Notes: generated from the letters alone by a model not told the origin. DNA of 64,000 bases from Acidimicrobiales bacterium (GCA_035547835.1 DASZTW010000005.1:310001-374000); one strand, 5' to 3'. Positions 1-8,282 are shown, numbered from the stretch's first letter. Made by a program: numbers and translations.

Positions 1-839
1 AGGTCGTCGCGGGCGTCGCACCGGTAGGCCTGCACCACGACACCGGCATCGACGGCTGCGAACTCCTCCTCGGAGAGGAGCTGGCGGAACAAGTCGAGTG
101 TGAGGTCCTTCGACTCGTGGTGCTCCATGTCGAAGTGGACGGTGGCGCCGCGGTCACGGGCGATGCTCAGGATGGGACGTAAGCGCGCCGCGGCTTCGCT
201 CAGACCTCCGGCCCTGCTGAGCGGGTGGTAGTGGACGCTCAGCGCGCTCGGCTTCACGCTGAGGTTGGCCCGCGGCACGACGCCGCTGCCGTCGTGGTCG
301 AGGTGATCGTCGGGCGCCCATCCGGGAGCGGCGTCGGCCAGCGCCGTGATCAGCTCCGATGCTCGCGCCGCGTACCGATCGGCATCCGCCGCCACCACCG
401 TCTTTTCTCCCAGGACGTCGACCGTGGCCGCCCGACCCGCGCTCCACATGCGGGCCACGCGGTCGACGGCCTGCTCTGCGGTCGAGCCGATGATGAACTG
501 CTCCGCCATCGCCCGGATGTTCCGCCGTGCGACGCCGGCCGACACCGACCGGCCGAACGGCACTTTCGCGGCCACGTCGACGCCGTGCTCCACCAACCAG
601 GGCGCGTCGCCGCTGAAGTACTCCTGCAAGTGGCGAGCGATGTCGTCGTCGTCGACCATGGCAGGGAACGCGTCGACGAAGCGGAACAGCTGGGCTCTGA
701 ACGCCGGGCGCGCCATCGCCCAGGCCATCATCCGGTCCGACACGAATGACCGGCGGTACACCCCACTGGTCTCCCGCTCCCCCATGGCCGCAAGCTGGCG
801 TGCCAGCTCGGCGACCCGGGCCTCGGACGGGAGGGTCAC
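1..839 (-). CDS. putA: Proline dehydrogenase domain of a PutA-type enzyme (partial, C-terminus beyond window)
   Basis: FAD-dependent oxidation of proline to pyrroline-5-carboxylate, the first step of proline use. I translated about 279 residues from the minus strand. They carry PRODH hallmarks: DRMMAWAM and AQLFRFVDAFP near the N-terminus, NLSVKPSAL about two thirds along, then the barrel strand HFDMEHHESKDLTLDLF and VVVQAYRCDARDD just before the window edge. The spacing resembles the PRODH module of bifunctional PutA, so a P5C dehydrogenase domain probably follows outside the window; that part is inferred. The GTG at 839 starts 1 nt after the TGA of the thioesterase gene (TGAGGTG), so translation is likely coupled. 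A later ATG at 785 is possible but would remove a plausible N-terminal helix. No stop interrupts the frame to position 1. Confidence 0.85.
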   Translation of the reverse strand, partial: MTLPSEARVAELARQLAAMGERETSGVYRRSFVSDRMMAWAMARPAFRAQLFRFVDAFPAMVDDDDIARHLQEYFSGDAPWLVEHGVDVAAKVPFGRSVSAGVARRNIRAMAEQFIIGSTAEQAVDRVARMWSAGRAATVDVLGEKTVVAADADRYAARASELITALADAAPGWAPDDHLDHDGSGVVPRANLSVKPSALSVHYHPLSRAGGLSEAAARLRPILSIARDRGATVHFDMEHHESKDLTLDLFRQLLSEEEFAAVDAGVVVQAYRCDARDD

Positions 840-840
840 C

Positions 841-1305
841 TCACGCGCCACCCGCAGGGATCACGGCCTGGGTCTGGGTTACCAGCACGACCCGCTTGCC
901 CCGGTCGTCGCGCACGTCGGTCTGCACCACGATGTTCGTGCGGCCCACGTGCAGCGGCGTGCTGGTGCCCACGATCGTGGCGCCGCGCACGCCGCGGAAC
1001 AGGTTCGTCTTCGACTCGATGGTGGCGGTGCTGGCACCTTCGGGCAGGTTCCCGAACGCGCACACCGCACCCAGGCTGTCGGCGAACGACATCAGCACCC
1101 CGCCGTGCAACAGCCCCGCCGTGGTGCACAGGTTCGGTGCCCAGTCGAGCTCCCCGACCACTTCGGTCTTGCTGACGGACCGCAACCGAAGCCCGAGCTC
1201 GACCGCGAACGGCATCAGCGCGACCAGCCGCTCGAGTGCGGCGGGATCCGTGACGGGTTCCTCGGCGGCAGCGTGGTCGGGGCTCACGAGCGGGACCTCT
1301 TTCAC
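841..1305 (-). CDS. PaaI-family hotdog thioesterase
   Basis: Single-domain hotdog protein of 154 aa, expected to hydrolyse an acyl-CoA or aryl-CoA thioester in the cytoplasm. The family core is visible at about residues 63-75: TTAGLLHGGVLMSFADS, with the HGG turn followed by the helix bearing the acidic residue. The C-terminal strands include FRGVRGATIVGTSTPLHVGR, typical of PaaI/YbgC-like folds. The longest frame begins with GTG at 1305. A GTG at 1290 has a better ribosome site (AAAGAGG, 8 nt upstream), so the true start may be 15 nt shorter. It is followed at once by the proline dehydrogenase gene and the two look co-transcribed. The substrate cannot be read from the sequence. Confidence 0.8.
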   Translation of the reverse strand: MKEVPLVSPDHAAAEEPVTDPAALERLVALMPFAVELGLRLRSVSKTEVVGELDWAPNLCTTAGLLHGGVLMSFADSLGAVCAFGNLPEGASTATIESKTNLFRGVRGATIVGTSTPLHVGRTNIVVQTDVRDDRGKRVVLVTQTQAVIPAGGA

Positions 1306-1510
1306 GACGCGTTCGGTTCGCAGCCAGCATGCCGCATCACACCGTCCGCGCGGCGGCCCCGAAGGAAGTCGACCGAAGATGACAACAGGTCCCGGCTCAC
1401 CGACGTAGCCGCTACCTGCGGCGGCACCGCAGTTCTCACCCCGCCTCGATCGTCACTCGCGGTGCGTCTGGCGGCGCTTCCGCGGAACGGGGAAGTCACC
1501 GTCAGAGAGT

Positions 1511-1585
1511 TGGAGGCGGTGGCGGGAATCGAACCCGCGTACAGGGCTTTGCAGGCCCTTGCCTGAGCCACTCGGCCACACCGCC
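1511..1585 (-). tRNA. tRNA-Cys (anticodon GCA)
   Basis: The minus strand folds into a full cloverleaf. The acceptor stem is GGCGGTG/CACCGCC, the anticodon stem AGGGC/GCCCT holds loop CTGCAAA (anticodon GCA), and the T-arm is GCGGG-TTCGAAT-CCCGC. The discriminator T is followed by an encoded CCA. Confidence 0.95.
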
Positions 1586-1709
1586 TGGGGTGGGTCACTC
1601 TAGTGGGCACCGGGTGGGCCACTCGCACGCAACCGGGAGGCGGCACGGCCGCCGGCACGTCCCGGTCTCCCCAGCTGGACCGGGCCTGGCGACGCACGGG
1701 CGCTGCTAG

Positions 1710-1721
1710 ATTGTATGCAAT
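1710..1721. promoter_or_regulatory. Inverted repeat ATTG-N4-CAAT at the HMGL start
   Basis: ATTGTATGCAAT lies between a -10-like TAGATT (1708-1713) and the ATG at 1723, so a bound protein would cover the transcription start. The same arms recur at 2721-2732. The shape resembles GntR/FadR-type sites, but the regulator is unknown. Confidence 0.4.
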
Positions 1722-1722
1722 C

Positions 1723-2748
1723 ATGGAACAGGAACGAAATGGCGCTGACAACGTCGACGGCGAAGCAGCCGCGGCACCAGTCGACGCGACGACCACTCCA
1801 GGAGCTTTGACGCTGCGCGACGTCACGCTGCGCGACGGGCTGCAGGACGAGGGGGTCGTGGCCACCACGGACAAGGTGGCGCTGTACGAAGCGCTCGTCG
1901 CTGCCGGTGTCCGGGACCTGGAGCTCACCTCGTTCGTGCGTCCCGACCGCGTGCCGGCCATGGCCGACGCCGACGAGCTGTGTCACCGCACCGGCACCTC
2001 CCCCACCGCCAACGCGGACGACGTGCCGGTTCGATGGGGTCTGGTCCTCAACACCCGGGGAGCACAGCGCGCACTGGCCGCGGGGTTGCGCGACCTGCAG
2101 TTCGTGGTGTCGGTGTCCGAGCGCCACAACCTCGAGAACGCCGGACGATCAGTCGCCGACTCGTTCGCGGCGCTCCGCGAGATCGTGGCGCTGGCCGGCA
2201 CCGAGGGTGCACGGGTCGAGATCACGCTCGCCACCGCGTTCGGCTGCCCGTTCGAAGGCCCCGTGCCCGCGGGCGACGTCGTTCGGGCCGCGGAAGCGTC
2301 GCTGGCCGCCGGCGTCGCCGGGATCGGCCTGGCCGACACGATCGGCACGGCCGTGCCCACCGAGGTCCGCGCGCAGGTCGAGGCGGTTCGCGGGCTGGCG
2401 CCGAGCACACCGTTGGGCGTGCACTTGCACGACACGCGCGGGCTGGCGATCGCCAATGCCTTCACCGCGATCGAAGCGGGCGTCGACCGGATCGACGGCA
2501 CCGTCGGCGGGCTGGGCGGCTGCCCCTTCGCGCCGGGCGCGTCCGGCAACCTCGCAATCGAGGACCTCGCCCACGCCTTGGAAGCCACCGGCGTGTCGAC
2601 CGGCCTCGACGTCGACCACCTCGTGAGGGCCGCGGAGCTGGCCTGCGTGCTCGTCGGCCGCCCCGTGGCCAGCCATGTCGGCGTCGCCGGGCCTCGCTTC
2701 CGGGGAACCCCCCACGGCCGATTGCGTACAATCGCGACCGATGGCTGA
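1723..2748 (+). CDS. Hydroxymethylglutaryl-CoA lyase-like protein
   Basis: HMGL-like TIM-barrel lyase of 341 aa. It is expected to cleave 3-hydroxy-3-methylglutaryl-CoA, or a related branched 3-hydroxyacyl-CoA, to a CoA ester and a keto acid, using a divalent metal. It starts the barrel with TLRDVTLRDGLQDEG (the metal/substrate DxxLRDGxQ strand), has HLHDTRGLAIAN for the metal-binding histidines, and near residue 265 has GTVGGLGGCPFAPGASGN, which contains the active-site cysteine loop of true HMG-CoA lyases. I chose the ATG at 1723 because it sits 10 nt behind TAGATT, as a leaderless start would; the frame stays open further upstream but that part is low-quality. The stop overlaps the CoA-transferase start by 8 nt (ATGGCTGA), so the two form an operon, probably for leucine or isoprenoid-like acid breakdown. 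Confidence 0.8.
   Translation: MEQERNGADNVDGEAAAAPVDATTTPGALTLRDVTLRDGLQDEGVVATTDKVALYEALVAAGVRDLELTSFVRPDRVPAMADADELCHRTGTSPTANADDVPVRWGLVLNTRGAQRALAAGLRDLQFVVSVSERHNLENAGRSVADSFAALREIVALAGTEGARVEITLATAFGCPFEGPVPAGDVVRAAEASLAAGVAGIGLADTIGTAVPTEVRAQVEAVRGLAPSTPLGVHLHDTRGLAIANAFTAIEAGVDRIDGTVGGLGGCPFAPGASGNLAIEDLAHALEATGVSTGLDVDHLVRAAELACVLVGRPVASHVGVAGPRFRGTPHGRLRTIATDG
2721..2732. promoter_or_regulatory. Second ATTG-N4-CAAT inverted repeat
   Basis: ATTGCGTACAAT lies inside the last codons of the lyase gene, 8 nt before the CoA-transferase ATG. Its arms match those at 1710-1721 exactly while the central 4 bases differ, as expected of a protein site rather than chance coding similarity. Confidence 0.35.
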
Positions 2749-3991
2749 GGACACGCCCGACGACACGGACGCAGACCTGGCGTCCTCACCCGATCCGTTG
2801 GTCGATGGCCCGCTCACCGGCGTGCGCGTCCTCGAGTTGGGGAGCTTCATCGCCGGGCCCTTCGCCGGTCAGTTGCTGGGCGACTATGGCGCCGAGGTGA
2901 TCAAGATCGAGCCGCCGGGCGTCGGCGACCCGATGCGCGCATGGGGTCAGACCCGCGACGGCGACTCGCTGTGGTGGCCGGCCATCGCCCGCAACAAGCG
3001 GTCGGTCACTGTCGATCTGCGTCGCGAGGAAGGCCGCGCCCTCGTTCGTGAGATCGCCGCTTCGTGCGACCTCGTGATCGAGAACTTCCGGCCAGGGCGC
3101 CTCGACGAGTGGGGCCTCGGCCACGCCGACCTGGCCGCCCGCAACCCCCGGCTGGTCACCGTGCACATCTCGGGGTTCGGCCAGGACGGCCCGCGCGCCA
3201 CCGCGGCCGGGTTCGGGTCGATCGGCGAGGCCGTGGGCGGGATCCGTCATACCACCGGCAGCCCCGACCGCGCACCGGCCCGCGCGGGTGTGTCGCTCGG
3301 CGACGCCCTCGCCGCGGTCTTCGGCGTCATCGGCGGCCTTGCCGCGTACACCGCCGCGCAGCGCACCGGCCGCGGCCAAGAGGTCGACGTGGCGATCTAC
3401 GAGGCGGTGTTCGCGCTGATGGAGTCCACGCTCGCCGACTACGAGCTTGCGGGCGTGATCCGGGGTCGGTCGGGCTCCGTCTTGCCGGGCGTCGCGCCGT
3501 CGAACGTCTACCCGACGGCCGACGGGTCGGAGATCCTGATCGCCGCCAACGCCGACACCGTCTACGGCCGCCTGTGCACCGCCATGGACCAGCCCGAGCT
3601 GGCCACCGACGAGCGCTACGCCACCCACAGCGCCCGCGGCGAGCACATGGAAGAGCTCGACGAGCGGATCTCGGAGTGGACACGGTCGCTCACCGCCGAC
3701 AAGGCGCTCGACATCCTCGACGAGCACGGGGTGCCGGCGGGGCGCATCTTCACCGCGCCCGACATGTTGGCCGATCCCCACTTCGAAGCGCGCAAGATGG
3801 TGTTGCGGCGGCGCTCCCACCAAGGGTGGGACGTGCCGATGAACGGGATCGTCCCGAAGTTCACCGCCACGCCGGGTTCCGTCCGCGCCACCGGGCCGGC
3901 GCTCGGGCAGGACACCCGCGACATCCTCACGAATCTGGCCGGCGTGAGCGAGGCAGAGCTCGATCGCCTCCACGACGCCGGCCTCATCTGA
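2741..3991 (+). CDS. CaiB/BaiF family III CoA-transferase
   Basis: Formyl-CoA-transferase-type enzyme of 416 aa that moves CoA between carboxylic acids in the cytoplasm. After an acidic linker of about 24 residues the family start is clear: GVRVLELGSFIAGPFAGQLL, then GAEVIKIEPPG (the CoA-binding strand), FRPGRLDEWGLG, and the GVSLGDALAA stretch, where the family's catalytic aspartate normally sits. The C-terminal lobe (GVPAGRIFTAPDMLADPHFEAR) is complete and the length is normal. The ATG at 2741 lies inside the 8-nt overlap with the lyase gene; an in-frame start at 2675 would lie within that gene and is rejected. The donor and acceptor acids cannot be named from sequence; the pairing with an HMGL suggests activation of a branched dicarboxylic or hydroxy acid. 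Confidence 0.82.
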   Translation: MAEDTPDDTDADLASSPDPLVDGPLTGVRVLELGSFIAGPFAGQLLGDYGAEVIKIEPPGVGDPMRAWGQTRDGDSLWWPAIARNKRSVTVDLRREEGRALVREIAASCDLVIENFRPGRLDEWGLGHADLAARNPRLVTVHISGFGQDGPRATAAGFGSIGEAVGGIRHTTGSPDRAPARAGVSLGDALAAVFGVIGGLAAYTAAQRTGRGQEVDVAIYEAVFALMESTLADYELAGVIRGRSGSVLPGVAPSNVYPTADGSEILIAANADTVYGRLCTAMDQPELATDERYATHSARGEHMEELDERISEWTRSLTADKALDILDEHGVPAGRIFTAPDMLADPHFEARKMVLRRRSHQGWDVPMNGIVPKFTATPGSVRATGPALGQDTRDILTNLAGVSEAELDRLHDAGLI

Positions 3992-4013
3992 CCAACTGCC
4001 TAGGGGGCACCAC

Positions 4014-4598
4014 ATGGCTGAGAACAAGGAGTTCGAGATCCGGGGGGTCAATCACGTCGCGCTGGTCTGCCGCGACATGGCCCGCACGGTCGACTTCTAC
4101 CAAGGCGTGCTCGGCATGCCCCTGGTCAAGACCATCGAGTTGCCAGCCGGCATGGGCCAGCACTTCTTCTTCGAGATCGGCAACGGCGACTGCGTGGCGT
4201 TCTTCTGGTTCCCCGACGCGCCCGACGGGGCGCCCGGCGTGTCCGCACCGACTGGCCTGCCGGCCGACGGGGGCCTGACGAGCGCGATCGGGTCGATGAA
4301 CCACTTGGCGTTCGACGTGCCCGACGAGAAGTTCGACGAGTACTACGAGCGGCTGAAGTCCAAGGGCGTCGCGGTGTCCGAGCCGATGCTCCACGACGAC
4401 AGCGAGTGGGGCGTGTCCGACAAGATGTACGACGGCGTGTTCGTGCGGTCGATGTACTTCTTCGACCCCGACGGCATCCTGCTCGAGTTCGCGTCGTGGA
4501 CCCGCCGGCTCGGCGAGGGCGATGTCAGCCACGAGCCGCGCACTGCGGCCGACCTCGAAGCAGCCCGAGCCGCGGCCGCCGCGCAACCGGTCGGCTGA
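4014..4598 (+). CDS. VOC (glyoxalase/dioxygenase) family protein
   Basis: A 194-aa vicinal-oxygen-chelate protein with two beta-alpha-beta-beta-beta units. Likely metal ligands are the histidine of VNHVALVCRD near residue 13, the histidine of SMNHLAFDV near residue 93 and the glutamate of DGILLEFASW near residue 161. Such proteins act as lyases, epimerases or extradiol dioxygenases, and the exact reaction is not visible. It follows the CoA-transferase by 22 nt and is preceded by AGGGGGCACC, a good ribosome site, so it is probably the third gene of the lyase operon. An epimerase role for an acyl-CoA intermediate would fit, but that is inference. The C-terminus ends in an alanine/arginine-rich tail. 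Confidence 0.75.
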   Translation: MAENKEFEIRGVNHVALVCRDMARTVDFYQGVLGMPLVKTIELPAGMGQHFFFEIGNGDCVAFFWFPDAPDGAPGVSAPTGLPADGGLTSAIGSMNHLAFDVPDEKFDEYYERLKSKGVAVSEPMLHDDSEWGVSDKMYDGVFVRSMYFFDPDGILLEFASWTRRLGEGDVSHEPRTAADLEAARAAAAAQPVG

Positions 4599-4626
4599 AC
4601 GCCCGTCGCGCCGACTCGGTCGCGGC

Positions 4627-6015
4627 TCAGATCCACTTTCCCGGATTGAGGATGCCCGCGGGGTCGAGCGCAGCTTTGATCGCCCGGGTCACATCCACCA
4701 CGTCTGGGCCGAGCTGCGCGCCCAGGTGACGGGCCTTGAGCGACCCGATGCCGTGCTCGCCTGAGATGGTGCCGCCGAGCGCGAGGGCTGCGTCCATGAT
4801 CTCGTCGAACACCTGCCCGGCCCTGCGCCGCGCATCGTCGTCGGAGGGGTCGAACGTGACCAGCGGGTGGAAGTTGCCGTCGCCCGCATGGCCGATCACG
4901 GGCACGTCGATGCCGTGACGGTCGGCCACTTCGGCCACCGCCGCCACCAAGTCGGGCACCCGGTCGACGGGCACGCCGACGTCTTCGATCAACACCGCGC
5001 CGAGCCGTTCGACGCATGGGATGGCCATGCGCCGCGCCGCCATCAACAACTCGCCTTCCACCTCGTCGTCGCTGATCACCACGTCGACCGCGCCGGCCAC
5101 GCGACACTTCTCGGCCACCGCATCGGACTCCGAGCGCGGACCGTCGAGTTGGCCGACGAGCAACGCGCCGACGCCGGCGCCGAAGCCCATCGGCTGCACC
5201 CGCTCCACGGCCGCGATCGCCGCACCGTCCATCAGCTCGAGGGCCCGCGGCCGGAGCGCGGACACGATCGCGGTGACGGCCCTGCCGGCGTCGACCACAG
5301 AGGCGAACGTCGCCGCGACGGTCGTGAGCTCGGCGACCCGAGGCCGCAGGCGCAAGGTGGCCTCGGTGATCACACCGAGCGTGCCTTCCGAACCGACGAA
5401 GAGGCGCTTCAGGTCGTACCCGGCCACGTCTTTCACTGTCGACCCGCCCAGCCGCACCGCGCGGCCGTCCGCCAAGACGACTTCCAGGCCGAGCACGTAA
5501 TCGGTCGTCACGCCGTACTTCACGCAGCACAACCCGCCCGCGTTGGTCGCGAGGTTGCCGCCGATCGAGCAGATCTCGAACGAGGACGGATCCGGCGGGT
5601 ACCACAGGCCGGCCTCTCGGGCGGCAGCTTTCACCTCGGCGTTCAAGAGACCGGGCTGCACCGTGGCCGTCATGGCGAGCCGATCGATCTCGATGGCGCG
5701 CATGCGCTCGGTCGACAACGTGATGCAGCCGTCGATCGCGCTCGCCCCACCCGACAGCCCCGTACCCGCGCCGCGGGTGACGAGCGGGACCCGATGTTCC
5801 GCGGCCACGCGCACCACGCCCTGCACGTCAGCCGTCGACCCGGCACGAACGACCGCGAGCGGCGAGCCCGGCTGCACGGTCATCGCGCGGTCGTACCGGT
5901 ATTGCTCCATCACGTCGGGGTCGGTGACGACGGCGCCGGCGGGCACGGCCGCCTGCAGCGCGTCGACCACTCGCTCGCGGCGCAACGGACCGAGCGGTGC
6001 GAGGTCGCCGGTCAT
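4627..6015 (-). CDS. FAD-linked oxidase, GlcD/D-lactate dehydrogenase type
   Basis: A 462-aa member of the PCMH-type FAD oxidoreductases that oxidise 2-hydroxy acids such as glycolate or D-lactate. The FAD-binding half shows VTRGAGTGLSGGA near residue 75 (pyrophosphate binding), and FEICSIGGNLATNAGG, VKYGVTTDYVLGLEVVLADG and GYDLKRLFVGSEGTLGVITEATL further on. The C-terminal FAD-oxidase half carries PVIGHAGDGNFHPL and SGEHGIGSLKA, with histidines expected near the active site, and ends with ILNPGKWI, the usual terminus of the family. The ATG at 6015 fits; longer frames run into the alcohol dehydrogenase gene. It lies 28 nt downstream of that gene on the same strand, so an alcohol/hydroxyacid oxidation pair is plausible. 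Confidence 0.85.
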   Translation of the reverse strand: MTGDLAPLGPLRRERVVDALQAAVPAGAVVTDPDVMEQYRYDRAMTVQPGSPLAVVRAGSTADVQGVVRVAAEHRVPLVTRGAGTGLSGGASAIDGCITLSTERMRAIEIDRLAMTATVQPGLLNAEVKAAAREAGLWYPPDPSSFEICSIGGNLATNAGGLCCVKYGVTTDYVLGLEVVLADGRAVRLGGSTVKDVAGYDLKRLFVGSEGTLGVITEATLRLRPRVAELTTVAATFASVVDAGRAVTAIVSALRPRALELMDGAAIAAVERVQPMGFGAGVGALLVGQLDGPRSESDAVAEKCRVAGAVDVVISDDEVEGELLMAARRMAIPCVERLGAVLIEDVGVPVDRVPDLVAAVAEVADRHGIDVPVIGHAGDGNFHPLVTFDPSDDDARRRAGQVFDEIMDAALALGGTISGEHGIGSLKARHLGAQLGPDVVDVTRAIKAALDPAGILNPGKWI

Positions 6016-6043
6016 GGGTTCGCGCTCACTGGCGGCAAGATCA

Positions 6044-7084
6044 TCAGTCGGGCGCGACCACCGCGCGGCCACGCAAGGCACCGGCCTCCAGGGCCGCGTA
6101 CGCGTCGGCGACTCGACTGAGCTGGAACCGATCAACGACATTGCGCACCCGGCCGTCCGCCACGAGCTCGATCACTGCGCGGGCGTCGGCGACATCGGAC
6201 CGCTCGAACGTGAAGACCTCCACATCCTGGGGCAACCCGCCGAACCAGGGTCCGCGGAACGTCCCACCACCCGCGCCGACCAGACCGAACGCGCCGCCGG
6301 GCTCGACGCATGCCAAACCGGCGCGAATCGTCGCGTCGGTTCCCACGAAGTCGAGGACCGCGTCGGCGCCGACGCCTTCGAGCAGCGCACGGACATGTGA
6401 TGCAGTGTCGTCGTCGACGCCGGCGAGCACGTCGTGTGCGCCCAGCTCCGCGGCCAGCTCACGACGACCTGCGTTGACGTCGATCGCCACCACCCGCGCC
6501 GGCGTGAGCGCCCGCAAGATCTGGACGGCGAAGGCACCGAGCCCGCCCGCACCGATCACCACCGCGGAGGCGTCCTCGGCCAGGTGCGGCGCCACACGGG
6601 CGACGGCGTGATGGGAGGTCGCGCCAGCGTCGGTGAGGGGTCCTGCCTCGGCGGGGTCGAGCGTCCCCAACGCCAGGCAGTCCCGCTCGCGCTCCACGAG
6701 CACGTACCCGGCGAGCCCGCCGTCGCGGCCATAGCCGCGACCGACGGCGCCGTGCGGGCACGCGCTCTCGTGCCCGCGCCGACATGCCCGGCAAGTCCCG
6801 CACGACGCCGGTGAGAGCAGCGCGACCGGGTCGCCTTCCCCGACGGCCCGGACGCCATCGCCGACCGCCGCGACCTGCCCGGCGATCTCGTGGCCGAGGG
6901 TGAACGGGACATGCCAGCCAAGGGCGTCCCCGATGCTCTCGGGTACCTGCTGCATGGCCAGATCCGAGTGGCACAGCCCGTTGCCCGCAACTTTCACCAG
7001 CACTTGGCCGGGTCCGGGTGACGGGACCGGGATGTCGACCAGCTCCGCGGGTCGCTCCCACTCGATCACGCGGTAGGCCTGCAC
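6044..7084 (-). CDS. Zinc-dependent alcohol dehydrogenase (MDR family)
   Basis: A 346-aa medium-chain dehydrogenase/reductase that oxidises an alcohol with NAD(P). Catalytic zinc ligands are seen in GLCHSD near residue 37 and LGHEIAG near 63. The structural zinc lobe is complete with four cysteines in the pattern CGTCRACRRGHESAC. The Rossmann motif VVIGAGGLGAFAVQIL follows near residue 170. The start is taken as the GTG at 7084 (VQAYRVIEWERP), since the open frame further upstream overlaps the divergent methyltransferase gene and has no family similarity. The FAD-linked oxidase follows on the same strand. The physiological alcohol is unknown. Confidence 0.85.
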   Translation of the reverse strand: MQAYRVIEWERPAELVDIPVPSPGPGQVLVKVAGNGLCHSDLAMQQVPESIGDALGWHVPFTLGHEIAGQVAAVGDGVRAVGEGDPVALLSPASCGTCRACRRGHESACPHGAVGRGYGRDGGLAGYVLVERERDCLALGTLDPAEAGPLTDAGATSHHAVARVAPHLAEDASAVVIGAGGLGAFAVQILRALTPARVVAIDVNAGRRELAAELGAHDVLAGVDDDTASHVRALLEGVGADAVLDFVGTDATIRAGLACVEPGGAFGLVGAGGGTFRGPWFGGLPQDVEVFTFERSDVADARAVIELVADGRVRNVVDRFQLSRVADAYAALEAGALRGRAVVAPD

Positions 7085-7157
7085 GGTCGGGACGCTATCG
7101 CCGCTGTCGCGGGGCGACCCATGCCGGCCGGCGCCGGCGCTCGTACGCTGCCCGTCG

Positions 7158-7940
7158 ATGAACTTCGACCGCCACGGCGTCGCGGAACGCCTCGCGCGTG
7201 CCGGCTCGGTGCGGGCCGACGAGGAAGCCGGCGCGCTGCTGGCGGCGTCTGGGGACGGAGCGGCACTCGAGGATCTCGTGGCCCGCCGGCTGCGTGGCGA
7301 GCCTCTCGAGTGGGTCGTCGGCTGGGCCAGCTTCGCGGGTCGCCGCTTCGCGCTCGATCCCGGGGTGTACGTGCCGCGACCGCAGTCGGAGGAGTTGGCA
7401 CGGCGAGCCATCGGCGCGCGGTCGGGGCGAACGGGTGGTCGGGTGGTCGACATCGGTACGGGGAGCGGGGCACTTGCCGCCACCATCTCGGCGGCGGTGC
7501 CCAGCGCGGTCGTGATCGGCACGGACCTCGACCCGGGTGCGGTGGCGTGCGCGCGCCGCAACGGCGTCGTGGCCGTGCGCACCGACCTGGCCGACGGTCT
7601 CCGGTCAGGGTCGTTCGACATCGTGGTGAGCGTGGCGCCGTACGTGCCCACCGACGCGATCCGCTTCTTGCCGCGTGACGTGCAGGACTTCGAGCCGCGC
7701 CTCGCGCTCGACGGCGGCCCCGACGGCCTCGCCGTCGTCCGCCGCGTCGTGGCCGCGGCCGGCCAGCTCCTCCGCCCCGGCGGCCAGCTCCTGGTGGAGC
7801 TCGGCGGCGAGCAGGTCGACGCGCTCGGGCCCGACCTCGCGCGTCTCGGCTTCACGGCGACCGAGACGTGGACCGACGGCGACGGCGACGTGCGCGGCCT
7901 CGTCAGCACGCGAGGAGCCACGTCCAGCACCGGCCAGTGA
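7158..7940 (+). CDS. PrmC/HemK-related protein N5-glutamine methyltransferase
   Basis: A 260-aa SAM-dependent class I methyltransferase of the group related to PrmC, which methylates the GGQ glutamine of release factors. The N-terminal helical part contains VARRLRGEPLEWVVGW near residue 43, as in PrmC. Motif I is VVDIGTGSGALAATI near residue 94, followed by VIGTDLDPGAVACARRN. The catalytic NPPY of true PrmC is changed here to SVAPYVP near residue 158, so only the proline-tyrosine pair is kept; PrmC-related paralogues often have NAPY. Glutamine methylation is therefore uncertain. It is divergent from the alcohol dehydrogenase, with 73 nt between them. It could be a paralogue with another substrate. 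Confidence 0.75.
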   Translation: MNFDRHGVAERLARAGSVRADEEAGALLAASGDGAALEDLVARRLRGEPLEWVVGWASFAGRRFALDPGVYVPRPQSEELARRAIGARSGRTGGRVVDIGTGSGALAATISAAVPSAVVIGTDLDPGAVACARRNGVVAVRTDLADGLRSGSFDIVVSVAPYVPTDAIRFLPRDVQDFEPRLALDGGPDGLAVVRRVVAAAGQLLRPGGQLLVELGGEQVDALGPDLARLGFTATETWTDGDGDVRGLVSTRGATSSTGQ

Positions 7941-7977
7941 CAAGGCTGCGCCACCGCTGGGCGTCCCGGTGCGACGC

Positions 7978-8065
7978 GCAGCCGTGGCTGCGGTGAGCCC
8001 GAGGACGCCGCCCAGCGGTGCCGAGGGCCGCCAGGACCGCCCCGCCACTTGCCAGACGCACCACT
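7978..8065. repeat. 88-bp direct repeat, copy 1
   Basis: This copy begins GCAGCCGTGGCTGCGGTGA and ends CAGACGCACCACT. It matches 8142-8229 apart from a few substitutions (for example AGCCCG against AGGAGG, and CCACTT against CCATCT). It contains the small hairpin GCAGCC-gt-GGCTGC. Its right end continues past 8065 into a 13-bp near-perfect stem (8053-8080, CCAGACGCACCAC / GTGGTGTGTCTGG). Confidence 0.85.
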
Positions 8066-8141
8066 TGTGGTGTGTCTGGTGGGTGAGGAGGTGGTCATGG
8101 CGAGTCATTCGGTGCCGCTGGCAAGGACGCACGACGAAGGC

Positions 8142-8229
8142 GCAGCCGTGGCTGCGGTGAGGAGGAGGACGCCGCCCAGCGGTGCCGAGGGCCGCCAGGA
8201 CCGCCCCGCCATCTGCCAGACGCACCACT
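8142..8229. repeat. 88-bp direct repeat, copy 2
   Basis: Second copy, same orientation, starting 164 bp after copy 1. It has the same GCAGCC/GGCTGC hairpin and the same CAGACGCACCACT end, but the mate strand of the terminal stem seen after copy 1 is absent here. Confidence 0.85.
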
Positions 8230-8282
8230 AGCATCGGCGGGTCGCCGACCCGAGCGGCAACGAAGGGATCGGGGGGTCTCGC

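Larger units (their letters stand above)
7941..8282. other. Repeat-rich non-coding gap of 342 bp
   Basis: It holds two 88-bp direct repeats. At its left end (7950-7968) is a partial inverted copy, CACCGCTGGGCGTCC, of their GGACGCCGCCCAGCGGTG segment. A short stem CGGGTC-gcc-GACCCG near 8238-8252 sits in the leader of the next gene. The short frames crossing the gap lack coding character, so I call no gene. Confidence 0.7.

Noticed and set aside
8049-8231. A 60-codon frame across the 88-bp repeats
   Set aside because: It consists mostly of the repeat and hairpin DNA, with no ribosome site, and is better explained as non-coding structure.
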